64,000 nucleotides of DNA from Prunella strophiata (taxonomy: Eukaryota > Chordata > Aves > Passeriformes > Prunellidae): contig JAZBQD010000030.1 of the NCBI GenBank assembly GCA_036583965.1, positions 108,350,662-108,414,661 of the forward strand, written 5' to 3'. How positions within the stretch are numbered: position 1 is the first letter of the stretch; every line of letters starts with the position of its first letter. Shown here one piece after another: positions 49,701 to 63,089 of this stretch. The translations under genes and the position numbers were made by a program. Under the pieces are notes generated by a model. It saw nothing but the letters and a program-made list of their open reading frames with translations. It was not told the DNA's origin and made no database searches.

Positions 49701-50940
49701 ATTCTTGTCTTTTCTTTTCCTTTTTTAATTTTTCTATTTTTAAGCATCTGCTAATTGATCATTGTCATTTGTGCTGTGAATATTCAGTTTTTGTGAGGGC
49801 TGTTGACTCATGGCAATGGCAATGACTCAGTGCCATTTTTTGGGCAATACAAAAAGACTCTATTAGCTCTAATGTCTTTTTGCTCCTCACCTCTTCTGAG
49901 AACTGTGTGATATGTGAGGCTGTGTGATATATCACTGCCCTTTGCAAAAGCCATGCTGTCTTTTGTGCATTTCTTACACATATTTTTTTCCTTAATTACT
50001 ATAGCTTCTAATGTTTGCTGTTCAGAAATCAAATTAATGGTCACTAGTACTCATAATAACTCTTCAAAAAATTTTTGCTACCACTTCATCCTGTTGCTCT
50101 AAAACCTTATTTCAGGACACTTTAATTTGAAAAAAGTGTCTCCTTTGCTCTTCCAGGGCCTCCATGCAGAAGGTAGTGAGTAAAGTTGATGATAAGCATG
50201 TACATAAAAGATCCTCCCTTTTCTGAGACCTCAAGTGTTTGACCATATTTTTCTTCCTTTAAAGATGTTTTTCTCCTTGTGATGCAGTTCTCTGGGGAAA
50301 ATAAAAAAGGCCCTTTTCCAAATTGATTGTTTATTCCCTATCTTCCCACTTGTCATTCCATCTCTTGCTTTGTGCATAGAGCACTAATGTCCTCTGGTAA
50401 TGACAGCCCTGCCATGCACTGCTGCCTTTAGCCTTTCTTGAAGCTGCATCAATTTTCTACCTTGCCCTGACTTGCCCTGACAGCTATCTTCAGATTTTTC
50501 TATTGTGCTTCATATTGTGAATGTTTATCCATTATTTCCAAATTTATTTCTGTGTGAAAACAGATATTCCTGATTCTAGCTCATTTCCCCTCTCTCTCAC
50601 ACACACGAGCACACACACAGCCCTGACTCCATAACAGTGGATAAAATCACTGCTTTCCCTATGAGAGCAAAGAAACAGGGACACATCTTGAGCTGGAAGA
50701 AGCGGATTTCTTCAAGGACTACCTTGGAAGATCCATGGTTTATTTTGCACAAGTGGGAGAGCAGTCATCTGACTTGCTGATGGCACATCCCAGGTACAGA
50801 CGGGGCACTCCGAATATTTCACAGGCAGAACTGGAGGACCTGGAGGCATTTTAAACTGGATTAGTTTCACAGTACAGACTGAAAAATCATTTATGGACAT
50901 AAGAGTTATAAGAATACCTGCAGCCATTAGATGCTTGCTT
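43745..50940. other. non-coding stretch, no gene seen
   Basis: Contains (ATT)n/(AAC)n at about 46005-46055 with a short perfect palindrome (aatatcat...atgatatt). Frames up to 118 codons show nothing recognisable. A donor-like ACA|gtgagtaa at 47533 lacks a good acceptor. Confidence 0.5.
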
Positions 50941-51002
50941 CTGCTGGAATGGCAGAGCAAAGACAAGATAAAGACACGTAACCTTGCACAGAGGCTGTCA
51001 AC

Positions 51003-51045
51003 ATGACAGAAAACTCAAAGACCCTGGAAACCCAAGATGGATTAG
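51003..51045 (+). CDS. candidate first coding exon of unrecognised gene
   Basis: ATG at 51003 (A at -3) has an in-frame TAA 24 bases upstream (50979-50981), so it would be the true start of its frame. It encodes MTENSKTLETQDGL plus one base, then a strong donor TTAG|gtgagtta. It leaves phase 1, which is what the exon at 60105 needs. The hydrophilic, charged N-terminus has no signal peptide. I do not recognise the protein. The 177-codon minus-strand frame beginning just downstream (51110-51643) has no known domain and I do not call it. Confidence 0.35.
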
Positions 51046-53640
51046 GTGAGTTATTTCCTGCAGAGTGAGGGGTGTACACATCCATGCTGGCAGGTACAGC
51101 ATAATTTGGTCACCTGGGATCAGAAGTGATTGCTTTAAAGTGGAATGCATGATTGACAAGGGCTATTAAGATGGTCAGAAAAATGAAGAGCATAATATAT
51201 GAAGGGGTACTAGAAGAGCCTGGATTGATTAATTTACTGGAATGGGGGTGACAGGAAGCATGGTTTCTGCTGATAGACACCTCAGTGGGGTGAATGCTAA
51301 ACAGGCAGAAAAGAACTGTGGCCAGGGAGTAAAGCTGGCAGGAGAACATGAGGGAGAAATGAAGCCTGAATCTCGGGAGAAGGCCCCAAGCTGATGGGCA
51401 GGGGAGCTTTTGGAGCACCCTGGCAAAGAAAGAAATCCTTTCTGGGAGGATGCACAGTGTCCTCACCACCTGCAGGTGATGAGCTGGAGCTCCTCCTGCT
51501 TTTCCTCCCAGCTCACTGAGCATCTTTAGACACAGCTTGCTGTTCCCTGGCCCTGGTCTCCACACTGGTAAAATCCAGGTAATTATGCTGATGGCTTCTG
51601 CAAAAAGGGTTGAGACCTGCCAGCAAGGAGGGCTAAGCAGCATAAAGGTGTTGTTATTCTCATTTCCAGCTGCTTCAAAGGAAAGCAGAATCTGCCTTTC
51701 CAGCCATCAGGTGTGTGAGAACAAGGGCTGAGAGAATAATGGCTGTGTTACCTGCACAGCTGCAGGCAAAACCCCAAGTGTTTTAAACAGAGAATATAAC
51801 CTAAAGAGAATCTTTATTTACTTTTTAATAATTCACCTCTCCATGTACCACCAATGATGCTTTGAAATTAATAAATTTCCTGACAGCAGGGACTGTAATT
51901 CTCTGCATCTTTTTTTCCCAACATTTTCTTTTGATCATTGCCTTTTCCACAATAAGCATCTATACTGAAAGTAGCTGCTCATAAATGAATAGCTGCCTTC
52001 ATGGTCTGTGCCACATTTATTTTAACTTGGTCAGACTGGCTAAAATTAGATGACTGCTACTGAAATCTAAAATTCAAAGGAGGTCAAAGTTAGCCAGATT
52101 AGTGTGTTGTCAGCTGCATTTCAAAATCTTAAAAGAAAGTCCTAAAATACTGGTGTATTCCCCACCAACTAGGGAACATGAATCATATATGAGGTGAAAA
52201 AATGCAGCTGATCCCACAAATATTTCCAAAGCTAAATTTATGGAACCACTGCTCACCCAGAGATACATTCCTTCATCTGTGTTGTGAGCAGTACCTATTT
52301 TAATAGGGATCCTTTAGGCATCTCTGCTCTTTGGCCATACCTCCATCCATGCAGGCTTTCTAAAGCTGAGAAGCACCAACAGACTGGCACTGAAATGGTT
52401 AGCTGGGATTTCACCTGGGGCACAAGGGTGTCAGGCTGGGATCCATGTGGTTTGTTCAAAGCATCTTCAGCTCCAGTTTGACTGATGTGGAAAATTCTTG
52501 ACTTTGTGTTGGTGCTTCTGCAGCACTGGGAGCACTGGGAAATCTTGTTTTCCTTTGTGAAAAATGTTTCTTTCTCACTCTGTCACGAGCTGTTTAAATA
52601 AACAAGTAACACTAATGTAGTTTTGTAGCAATATTTCTTCTGTGCAGACTCAGAGAAATGCAGTGTTTAGTCACTCTGTTCCATACAAAGGTGTGTTATT
52701 TCAGTTTTTTGATAGAAAGATAGAAGTTATTGCACATGGCAGAAAAAGCTCTCTATTTAAGGGCAGATGCCTCCAAAAGCAACAGGACATGATTCTCCAT
52801 TACTTGCACTGTTAAATTTCTCAGGCTATTCAGATGCACACTTGACTACACTGACAAATCCTAATAAAATCAGATTGCCAAACAGAAGCAGGAAAAAACG
52901 TTATACAAGATAAAGGGGCTGTGAGCTCAAAAGTTCATTGAGACTGTTACAGAGCATGATCAGATTTACACTTTGAGGTACTAAAAGGATGATGAGTGTT
53001 TGACAGTGCCAAATGTGGTCTTTAGCTTTTTGTCTAGAGGTGGCTCCTCTTGGTAAGTACAAGCATCTGTCTCTATCAGGAAATTCACTGATCCAAGGCA
53101 GCACAAAACTTTTGCCTTCAACGTGACTTTCATGGCTTCTCTCTCAGTTTGCTTCATCTTAAGGTGCTTTCTCCTTCAGTCCAAAATATGCCAGTGGTAC
53201 TTCAGTGGTACCCCTTGTTTGCTTCTAAGAGCTGTGAAAATAAAAAGGCATTTTTATTTTGACCTTAAAATTGAAGGCAGCACTGTGCACCCATGGATAT
53301 TCAAAAACCCTAAATGTGGGTTCATTATAGCAATGACAAACCAGGGATATCATCAAGCACTGAGGTTGGACTTCATCTTATGCTGCTTCATGTAAATTAA
53401 GCATTTAGGGCAAGTCACTGATGTGCCCCCCATAACAAAGGAGAGGGAAATACACTTCTAGAGGAGAAGCCCTTCCAGTTTATATTGCCTGTGTCCACAG
53501 TAAACTAAAAGTAAAAAGGCTTTTATTAGTGACTGAACCATTAGACAATCCCACCTTCACTGCCAGTTTTATTTTAACTGGCCACATGGCATCCCTGCTT
53601 TGCAAGTTTTTACCCTGAGGAAAGTATTTTCTATGGTTCA

Positions 53641-53682
<42 letters not shown>

Positions 53683-56600
53683 TTTGAAGTAAAAAAAGGA
53701 TTTTTGGCCAGACCTTGTCACATATGTTGCCTCTTTGCCAAACCACAAACCAGTGCTCACCAGTTACTCCTGGTTTCCTGCAATAAGATTCTTCTGACAC
53801 ATTGAAAACAAAGCAGAGCAATGTTACCTGTGGAGGGTGGCATTCCCATCACTGGTGGGTGTTAGCCAGAACCTGACTTACTGCAGCTCCTCCCAGCCCC
53901 TTTCCTATACATCTCTGGAATCACTAAAACACCAAAAACATAAACAATATAAATGACTATAAGATGGGGAAGAGAGTTACAGTGTGCAAACAGTGAGTTC
54001 TCAGTGGGGAAAAAAAAAAAGAAAAAAGAAAACCATTTATCTTTTCCATGTCCCAGTCATGTGCCAGCTCCCCAGCCCTCCTGAAAGGCTTATTTCAAGA
54101 TGTTAGTACTGCATTACTTGACAGCCTGCTGCTTCCAAACGCAGAATTCCTGGTGAGCTGCAGTCTGCAGTTAAGATTTGAGCATTCAGAAAGGACTGTA
54201 ACTGAATTTAGATGCATGTAACTCTTAAATTACACAGTGCTGTAAAGTATTGATGTTTATACTTGATAGCTTTAATATTACTATTTATGTCTCAATAAAT
54301 TATTCTTGCAGAAGTAAAAATGGAAAAGCCAGACTGCATTAATATCTACACTAAACATAAATCTCAAAATATAATTGATATGGATATTAGCAGTGCAATT
54401 TCAATAACATTAAACATACCTATGGCTTGTGATAAGATCTTCTAAATGCAATGTAAAAGGGATAAAGTGATTCAGGTAAGAAATATTTTTTGCAGAAGAG
54501 CTGGTTTGAATGGAAGATTAAACCCCAGATATTGGATACCAGACACTGATTTGAAGTGAGAAACTTAAGACTTTTGATAAACCAAAGCAAGCTAAAAATA
54601 AATTCTTTTTAATATGACTCTAAAATGTGCCTCAAATTTGAGGTCTGCAAATTATTCCTGTAATCATTGTGGGGTTTGCAGTGGAGCATACTTACATTAT
54701 TTTCTCTGGAGAGAAGACAACTTCTTACTTGCCAGTCATGCTCCACAAAAATTGGAGATGGAAAACATCTCCCTAAAGTAAAAGTGTGTGTATTAAATAT
54801 TTAAAAATAGGCACCCTATAGCAGAAGTTATCTGGTAACTCAACTGCAGGCTTGTTGATGCCTCAGATTGTATTTTCAAAACAGCAGGGCACTGCATATC
54901 ACCCTGAACAGGGCTAGGTTTTTACAGCAATAAATCAGCATTCAGCTCCTCTTCACGATCTGACTTACAAGATTGGTGTTCACATTATATATTTGTGCTT
55001 ATTATGGGCTAGAGGAAGCTGAGAAACTCATAAAATGAGCTTATCTTTTGTGTTAGGGTGAGAAGTGCTTTAAATTGTTTCAACCATGAACTCCATAGAT
55101 AGTGTAGCTACCCATATGTGAAATTACATTCCATAAAATGGCAATTTCACTCAAATCCATTAATGAATTTTCTAGCCGCCATGGGTTCCAGCATGGTTTT
55201 AATTTGGGTAGGGCATCTGCAGAGAAGAGGAGGATTGTTATTTGAAAAACATCATTGTAGAGGGACAGACCTTCCTGCTCTGTGGAGGCATCTGAGGAAA
55301 TCTCTGGAAAAGTTGTCAGGGTTGATCCTTCCCATTTCCTGGTGAACTTTCATGTGTGAAGGAATGGGGTGGAGGAGGGTGATTTGGGGCTCCAGCTTCT
55401 CTGGATGCAGGAAAAATAGGACCAGAAAGTGCAGATAAACTTATTTCACTGTTATATTCAGATTGCTTTAAAAATGTCATTGATTTACCACAGTAATCTG
55501 ATAGTGTCAACACAATTAATTATCTTTTCTCCAGGTTGTTTAAAGATACTTCAACACCTGAGTTGCCTTTCTGGCCTTCTATGAATGCCACGCAGCAAAA
55601 TTTTGGGGAAAAAAAATATTAAAGCCCTGAAATAACTGATTGTAGAAATAAAGAAAATAAACCTTCTCTTTTAATTTCTTTTGCTCAGCACTTGACATGA
55701 TTACAGCACCTTTAGCATGCAGAAAATATTCAAGTATCCTCTGAAGGAACCTGCATCATGGTAAAATTTCACAAGTCAAGACAGGCATTTATTGTCCACA
55801 AGGACTGCATGGCTTAAAAAAATATGTGTGCATACATCCAGAAAACAAATCTGGACTCTGAAGGAACTGGTATTGGTGGGGCTTGATGCTGGCTGGAGTC
55901 TAGACAAGATTTTTAACTTGGTTCATGAAACAGAAGTGTAAGTGGAAAAGAAAGTTTTGTGCCTGATAAGGTAAGCACGTTTTGTTTGGGTGACATACTT
56001 ATCCATCACTTGTAGATTGGACCACTAATATTTCCCATGTGACTCTATCTTCCAGGAAACTTGTTCAGGATGATTTATTTCATTTACTAGTGTAGTTTTA
56101 TGCTGGCATTACATAATACCAGAGTGTTACAGACTGCACAAGTTAGCAGCTGACTTCTGAGCAGAGTTTAATAATGATTTCATGTGCAAAGAGCCACTCT
56201 AGAGCCAGCCAAAACAAACTGGAAGCAACTCATTGTCTCAGAATTAGAGTTAAATCCCTAACTGATTTGGGTCTACATTGCCTGGAGGCACTTGATCTTT
56301 TTCTATCAAACACTCAAATTGAGATTAGCAGCATGACATGGCTCTTTTGATGTAAAAGAGAGACATCAGTAAGGGATTTTCTAAGAAATGTCTCTTATTC
56401 TGGACTGTTTTTCCTGCTGCCATGAATACCAGAGCTAATCTCTCCATAAATGCTGCAAATGCCTTTTTTCAGAATTGAGACATTTGAGAAGAATCTGGAG
56501 CAAGGTTGAGATGGGGCTGTTGTTTGCAAGCTGGGATGAATGGTGCCAGCCCAAGATGAGACTCTACAGGCTGGCAGTGACCTCATGAGAGATTCATCTC

Positions 56601-59600
56601 CTTTAACTGCAGATGTATCCAAGTATAACATTTCCCCCTGTCTGGTTTCTTTTGAGTGAACCTGTGTCTGTGGTAGGTGGGGAAAAATTCCTTGAATGAG
56701 AACACCTAGCTCACACTTGACATCTAGATTGACATAGATTTTGGCTACCTTTCAATTTATATATTGGAAATGTTTATTATTGGAAATGTTTGCACCTATT
56801 AATTGCTCACTCTTCTATTGATAATTGAAATTCAATAATTAACATTTTGCCATGCTATAAGGGAAAAATACCAAGTCCCTCATAAAAATTGAATTTTGGA
56901 TTTTACATCCAGGTCCCCTTTTTATCTTGTTTTTGTGTATCTTAAAGGAGAGAAGTAAAACATGACAGACAGAAATACTCCAGATCTCAGACCACCATCT
57001 GCACCTTTAGTTCACTAGTGAGGTTTTTTTTTTCCTTTTCCCTTTTCTTGCCTTCTGTTATCATTACTCACCAGATCTGGGATCTTGTTATCCCTTTCCT
57101 CTCCCAGCCAGACTCTGAGCAGGAAGCACAGAGCATGGATCAGTGTCTGAATATTCCCTCACAGCTCAGCAGCTTTGCTGGCTCCCATGCATGGAGAAAT
57201 TTGGATTTCCCAGCAGTTTAGTGCTGGGATTTTTCCCATTTGTCTTTCAGGCAGTTCCCCATCTCAGGCCTGATGTGCCCAGCCAGGCATGGAGCTGAGG
57301 ACAGGACAGGAGCTGAGCAGGGAACCTCTTGTAAAAAACCAACACCAACAAGGCAAGTCTGAGGGTGCTGCCCTGTCCCTACACCCAGCTCCCTGAGGCT
57401 GGTGGGCAGCAGTGTGATTTTTGAATGCTGGGGGAAAAAAAACAACACAGACATTGCTTGATAACAAGCAGAAACTCACAGGAATTAACTGAGAAATAAA
57501 ATGCTCAAGACATTTTTGTCACACTCATCCAGCTTGCTTCCTAATTCCCATCATTCTATTTTTTTCTTCCACAAAGTCATAGTTTCTGGCACACTGGTGG
57601 TGCTACAATGACTTTTTTTAAGGACATCTCCCTTTGGAATATTTGTGTGTGTGGTTTCTTTGTTCTGTGAGCAGAATATGCCTGCCAGCGAGACAGAATC
57701 TCATTTAGTTACAAAAGTACACTGATTCTCTTAATGAAGATGTGGATCTGCTCTGCAGATGAGGGTCTCCTCAGCTTCTCTCAGTAGGACAATTATGGTT
57801 TGTTTTAAAAGTACAGAAATTCTCTGAGGCACCAGCTCCTTCAGTTTTTTAGCAGGTTTTGTTGAATTATATATATTTTTTTTTAATGCAGTACCTCAAA
57901 CTGGCCCTACATTCTGTCCTGAGAGAAGGACTTTAGTTTCTCAGGGGATTTTTTTAGTCTTCATTTATCACATTACTATTCTGCAGGGGTTTGCTTGAGC
58001 AGTCAGAATTGAGTTGTGTCACTTGAGCATGCATTTTAAATTAAGATGGGGTCATCCTCTTCTGTGTTTGATAATCATCAGTTGCTTGAAGCATAGAAGG
58101 AGATGTGTTCAGACAGGTGGGTTTGAGCTTTCTGGTGATGAAAATTGCACAAATCTTAAAACTTATTAGGCCATGCAATTAAACACTTGTTCTTTTTTGT
58201 TTATGCCCTGTAGGTGTATTTTTTATGCAGTATGGCTCTTCCTATAAAGACAAATTTGACAATCATTCACAGAGGCATTTATTCTTGCTTTCTCACATGT
58301 GTTCAGCTCCTCTTCCTGAATTTCAGCTTAAAAAAAAATATTTAAACTGCTTAACTGCCTCTGTTGCTCCTTCTGGCCACACCATTTACTTCTCACCATT
58401 CTACACATATTCCATCAGGCATCTGCAGAGCTGAAGGTGCTCTGGAGTGGCAGAACTTCCCATCTGATCACATCCATGTCACACATGTATCCCATCAGCT
58501 TGAAAATCTATCCCTCTTTGGCCCTTTCAGTGTATTTGCATTAGAATCAGAGCTGATGCTGTCACTGAGAGCAGGAGTGCCCACAGGACCCTGGCAGGGC
58601 TGGCAGTGCTGAGCTGAGCTCAGGGTTCACAGAATATGTCAGTCCCTGCCCTCAGACAGCTTGGGAGCCTGAATGAGCAGGACCAAAGCAGGAGGAAAGA
58701 AGAGAGGTGAAGTGAGAGGTCATGGTCACACAGCAGAACTCTGTGAGAGCAGTGGGACCAGGACAGAGGTTTCCTGAGCCCCAGGATAGCCCCTGTTGCA
58801 CCAAGTGTGGGCTGTTTTATGGAGAGGATCCACAGGCTCTGAGGATTCAATTATTTTTTGTTGCCTTCCCTCTGCTGCCCTTTCATGTGACCAGCAGCAG
58901 CTGTGGTGCTGGCTACTGCCAAAGTAGTAAATAGAGTCTTTCATCCCCACTGAAAGGAGAGTGAATGATGTAATTTGGCTTCCCTTCCCTCCTGCTGGCT
59001 GCCAAGACATTATTTCTGTATCAGTGCACATGGCCACTTGGCACCAAACGGGACCCCTCTCTTTGTGGAAGTGGAGGCAGGATGTTAATTCCTTTTGATG
59101 TACCAGTAACGTATCTGGAGCCCTGCAGCCCTGCTTCTCTCAGGAGGCAACAGGCTCCCAGTGTTCCCTGACAAAAACCAAGTGTGGGCTCCTTTCAGAG
59201 CCTGTGCAGAGCCCCAGGAGAGGAGCACAGCTCCTCCAGAGCAGCCCTGCTGACCACAGGCCAGTTGTGTTATCTGCTTTTATTTCCAATGGGGTAGTGA
59301 GGCTGTTTTGTCACCCTGATTTTTTAAGTTTCTCTAAAGCCTTCTGATGTTTACATTCTTGTGCAGAACTTTCTCACACACTTTTTGTAGATAACTTATT
59401 GTTTTGTCTTCCTCTATGGAGGAAGAGCAACTTGATGGACTGTTGAGTTGTCCAGTGGCATTGAGGAGGTGGCACTGTCACCCTCCAATGACACTGGGAT
59501 TTCAGAAAACTATAAATGGAGTCAGATTCAATAAACTTCCTCCTCTTCAATAAACTACTCTCTCACACCTTGCAAAGAGCTGCTGTCTGCGTTGTGTCAT

Positions 59601-60104
59601 TTGTGCTCCACAGTAACACTGTTTGTGCTGCTCATTGGGGTGGTTCTGCTCCAGAGCAGAACCTCTGCATTAACTCATTAAACTTCTTTGTTCTACAGCC
59701 TGTAAATTTAAGCTGTGTTCCTTTTAGAGGCTGGAAGAAGGATTCAGATACTGTGTAACATAGGAAGTCACATGGCACCCACAAGGCTGTATTTCTGCCT
59801 AGTCTGCCTCTGTCTTCCAACCATATGAAAATATTCTTACTCTAGTGGTTTTACATCAGGTCATTAACTTTGGTTTATTGCCTAGTGAGGACAGTTCTGT
59901 GAACTTTCCTTCTGGATTTTTGTGAACAGGAACAATTTGCTGGAAAGGGTGGGGAAGGAGAGCAGTTGCTTTCTGATGCCAGTCCAGATTTATGTGTTTG
60001 CTTGTCTAGGACCTGAAATGACTCTGTTTCCTCCTTGAGACCTCCTGCACCTCACATTGAATGAGGTGAGGGTATCAGATAATATTTTTTTTTCTCTCTC
60101 TTAG
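51046..60104 (+). other. putative intron of ~9 kb
   Basis: If the exons at 51003 and 60105 are joined, this is the intron. It holds an A38 homopolymer at 53641-53678, a GA/A-rich run at about 54007-54030 and no CR1 copy I recognise. Reading frames inside are short and show no recognisable protein. Confidence 0.35.
53038..53052 (+). other. candidate 15-nt microexon
   Basis: Acceptor 'ctttagctttttgtctag' is followed by 15 bases (aggtggctcctcttg) and a strong donor gtaagtac. Its length is a multiple of three. Placed between 51045 and 60105 it would add five residues (EVAPL) without a stop or phase change. Microexons of 3-27 nt are known in vertebrate neuronal genes. At this length the evidence is only the splice sites. 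Confidence 0.18.
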
Positions 60105-60170
60105 GAAAACATAAGAAAGTCCTGGACAAAAGAATGCCAGCAAGGCTGCTAAAACCAGCAGACAATGATG
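60105..60170 (+). CDS. candidate 66-nt coding exon of unrecognised gene
   Basis: Acceptor 'ttttttctctctcttag' (AG at 60103-60104) and donor ATGATG|gtgagtgc are both close to consensus. The exon is 66 nt, a multiple of three, and starts and ends in phase 1. Two frames are closed by stops and the one fitting the 51045 junction is open: Gly codon completed across the junction, then KHKKVLDKRMPARLL...PADND. The basic, helical peptide looks like real protein sequence, but I cannot name the gene. It is the best isolated exon candidate in the right half of the window. Confidence 0.45.
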
Positions 60171-62538
60171 GTGAGTGCCTTTTTCATCCTGTGTCTGTCT
60201 CAGGAAATAAAGAGGTTGCTTTCTTTCAGGTAGGAGACACCTAACAAAGTAAGAGAGTCTGCAGTCTCAGGATGAGAAAAAAACCCCTCAGTTTGAGATG
60301 GCTGAAAGACCACTAGCACAATGTCCACCACAACACACATGGAATTCACAGAGTGAGAGAACAAGCTGGTCCAGAGCCTCTTCCAGCCCTGTTGTCTCTA
60401 ACCAGGACAGAATCAACAAGGCACAATTTTTAACTGCACATTAATTACAAGCTTGACAGTTCTCTCTGTCATTTTCACTGCATTTTCAACTTATCTGAGT
60501 TGCCAGAGGCAGCTCACATGTCTGCTCACAGGAGTGCTGTGAATGAATGGTTCAAGGTTTTCATGGCCTCTGTGAGCTGACAGAGGGCTCATTCCTTCCT
60601 CTGGTGTTTGGCAGTCAGAGCAAAGAGACAGATTGGACATGTCTGCATCTGTACATCCAGACTCTGCAGTGGTTCTGTTCATTGCTCCACACTCAAGGGT
60701 AAATCCAGTCAAAACTTGAGCAGTCCAGAAGTGAGTACTGGCACTGGAGAGCAGGGGCAGCTGAGAGGGCCCCAGTTTCAGTCTTTGCATGTGGATGATT
60801 CTGGTCAAAAATGCCTGGGGCTGGTTGCCAGGGGCAGCCCAGTCACCAGAATGGACTCTTTGGGCTCTGACTGTCCTTTCTCTCACCCTGCCATGGTGCT
60901 GCTCCTGGTCCCACCACTCCTCCCCTCTTCACTGCTCCAGTGCATGGGGCTGAAGTGCAGAGGTGCAGGTGAGCAGCACAGAGCAGTGCAGCACAGCCTC
61001 AGCCTTTTCTTATCCTGCAGGATGAAACCTATCCAGGCAGAAGGCTGGATTTGTCCCTTCATGCACAGAGAGAAATAGAGTTTCCTGCTTCTCTCCCCAC
61101 TTACCCACCCCTGCCCCCAAATCCCTTGGCTTGCACCTTCTATATCTACATCTCACACAAGTCTTTAATTCCCTGGGTGGCTTCTCTTGCCTTCTCCCAT
61201 TTCCATTGAGAAAATCCTTCATTAAAAATTTTTTTCTCAAGAGAAGAAGTGTTTGGCTAGAAGATAAGTGTGTGTGTGTGTGTTTATTTTTTAGTAGTAG
61301 GATCACTGCAGACAGTCACAGGCAGTCTGAAACAGGAGGGCTCCAACTCAGAATTCCTGATTCCACCTTGGAAAAAGTACTTGGTCCACAGTAGGTGCAG
61401 AGTTTTGTCACTTAGAGGTGAAGCTGCTCCCTCTGAGAAAATGAACAGGGTTCAGGGGAGAGCCACAGAGGATCAGGCTTTTGCTTTCTGCTGTTTCCAG
61501 AGGAAGGTGTGAGGGGCTGTCCCATCATGTTTTGTTGCCACCTTGGCCATTAATGTCCTCTTTGGGAGTAGTTTGGCTATCAATGGGAAAAATTGGTGGC
61601 ACTGATGCCTTCAGTCACTGGCTGCTTTGTGGGTGCCTTTATCTTCCAACCTCATTATTCTGTGATTCTGTGATCTCAGTGTGTGTGGGCAAGCAAAACA
61701 GCTGAGGAAAGGGAGGCCCCAGAACTTGCTCCCTGCTTCCATCAGAATTGTTCCTGGCCAGTGTGGCACTGTCAGCTTGTCAAGTGCCCATCTCAGGCTG
61801 CATGAGCTCAGCAATTCAGCCTCTCCCTGGCCTCTCATTCCTGACTGTCAGCTGCTTCAGCTCTGTGTCTCTGGCTGTTCCCCTGTCTCACAGGGCTGCC
61901 TGTGGTAATCACTCAGCCAAGCTTCCTGCTGCCTTGTCCAAATAGGTTCTTATCCTGTCAAAAATGCATGGATACTCTGTTAATTTGATAATTTGCTGAG
62001 GCAGGGTCTTATGCAATCATTCAGAACAGCTGTTTTCCTTAACTACTTTTGCTGCACAGTGAAACCTCTGAGTGACAGCAGTGGGTCTAAATCCCACCTT
62101 CCCTAGGAAATGAAGGTGAATCTCAGCCACCACTCATGTTAGATTCAGCAGTGGCATTAATGGCAAGAATCAGAGGCTGTGGAAAAGGTCTTTACAACCA
62201 ACTCAATCTTTCATTGAGGAAAATACTGGATTTTGGATTGGGAGCAAATGCAAGTTTTGGAATAGAGAGGATTAGTTGGTCCAAACATGACATTTCCAGG
62301 ATAGTCCTCAGCCTCTTTTCACTTTGGCACTTCTGAAAATAACAGATAATTCTGTGACAAGTCTGGAAACTCCTGAGATGTGGACTCAAGGAGGAAGATT
62401 CACATCTGCAATCCAGACCTGTAGCCAGACAAAACCTGTGGAGCAGAGCTTTTTTCTGTACAGGAAGGTTTACATGCACTTCTGCCTGAGTTACCTCTGA
62501 TGCTGAGGCAGTCAGTAATAGTTAACTTTTGTTTGCAG
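60171..62538 (+). other. putative intron; no independent gene seen
   Basis: Contains (TG)n at about 61267-61283, a partial CR1 copy and a 156-codon + frame (60608-61078) that I regard as chance. It begins gtgagt and ends 'ttttgtttgcag'. Confidence 0.35.
61446..61676 (+). mobile_element. degraded CR1 LINE 3' fragment
   Basis: 'gttcaggggagagccacagaggatcagg' resembles the CR1 segment 'cagcgcagagccacaaagatgat'. 'ttatcttccaacctcattattctgtgattctgtgat' at about 61640-61675 is a clear CR1 tail. The middle is strongly diverged or deleted. Confidence 0.5.
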
Positions 62539-62699
62539 GACTAAGATCGCTCTCCCTGCTAATGCTTTGGTGGAAGAGACACACTGGGACCTGTTCTGAG
62601 CCCTGCCTGCTTCTGTGTTTGGGGCAGAAAACAAGATGCAGAGTGTCTGCTCTGTCCTCTCTGCCAAAGACAGGATGTCCTCAGTCACTTGGTAAATGA
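62539..62699 (+). CDS. possible terminal coding exon of the unrecognised gene
   Basis: Acceptor 'taacttttgtttgcag' is followed by a frame that, in phase 1 (Gly completed across the junction), stays open for 52 codons (LRSLSLLMLWWKRHTG...) to TGA at 62697. With the two upstream exons this would give about 89 residues. The peptide is Cys/Ser/Leu-rich and does not look conserved. This may instead be 3' UTR, an alternative end, or unrelated, with the true downstream exon beyond 64 kb. Confidence 0.22.
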
Positions 62700-63063
62700 G
62701 GAAGACTTGCCCCCTCTGGTCTCTGTGTGTGTCCCCAATATCTTAACTCCAAACCCTCCACAGTTTATTGGAAACACTGAAACTCCCTATCTTGAGGGAC
62801 TAGCCCCTTGGCTGTATCTTCACTGACATCCTGAAAACAAAGTCCCACAGCCCTGTGGATGCTCTTAAGCTGGAGCTTTGTTTCCAGCATCTCTGCCATA
62901 GTCAGAAATGGTCCTAAGTACATCAGCATGGCACTGTAACAAATGATACAATTATTCCTGCATACAGCACTGTTTCAAAGACACTTATTTTATCAGCCAG
63001 TGCATTTCAGTGGAATTTATTTCCCCTCTCCTGTTATTCATTTACTTCTCTTCTTTTCATTGC

Positions 63064-63069
63064 AATAAA
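63064..63069 (+). terminator. possible poly(A) signal AATAAA
   Basis: 'cattgcAATAAAactgaac', about 365 bp downstream of the stop at 62699, could end a short transcript formed by the candidate exons. The motif alone is common in AT-rich DNA. Confidence 0.2.
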
Positions 63070-63089
63070 ACTGAACAGAGGGGTGAAAA

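Noticed and set aside
51110..51643. 177-codon minus-strand ORF with hydrophobic stretches, suggestive of a membrane protein
   Set aside because: No membrane-protein family motif I can name, irregular hydrophobicity, and it overlaps the + strand candidate gene; likely chance.
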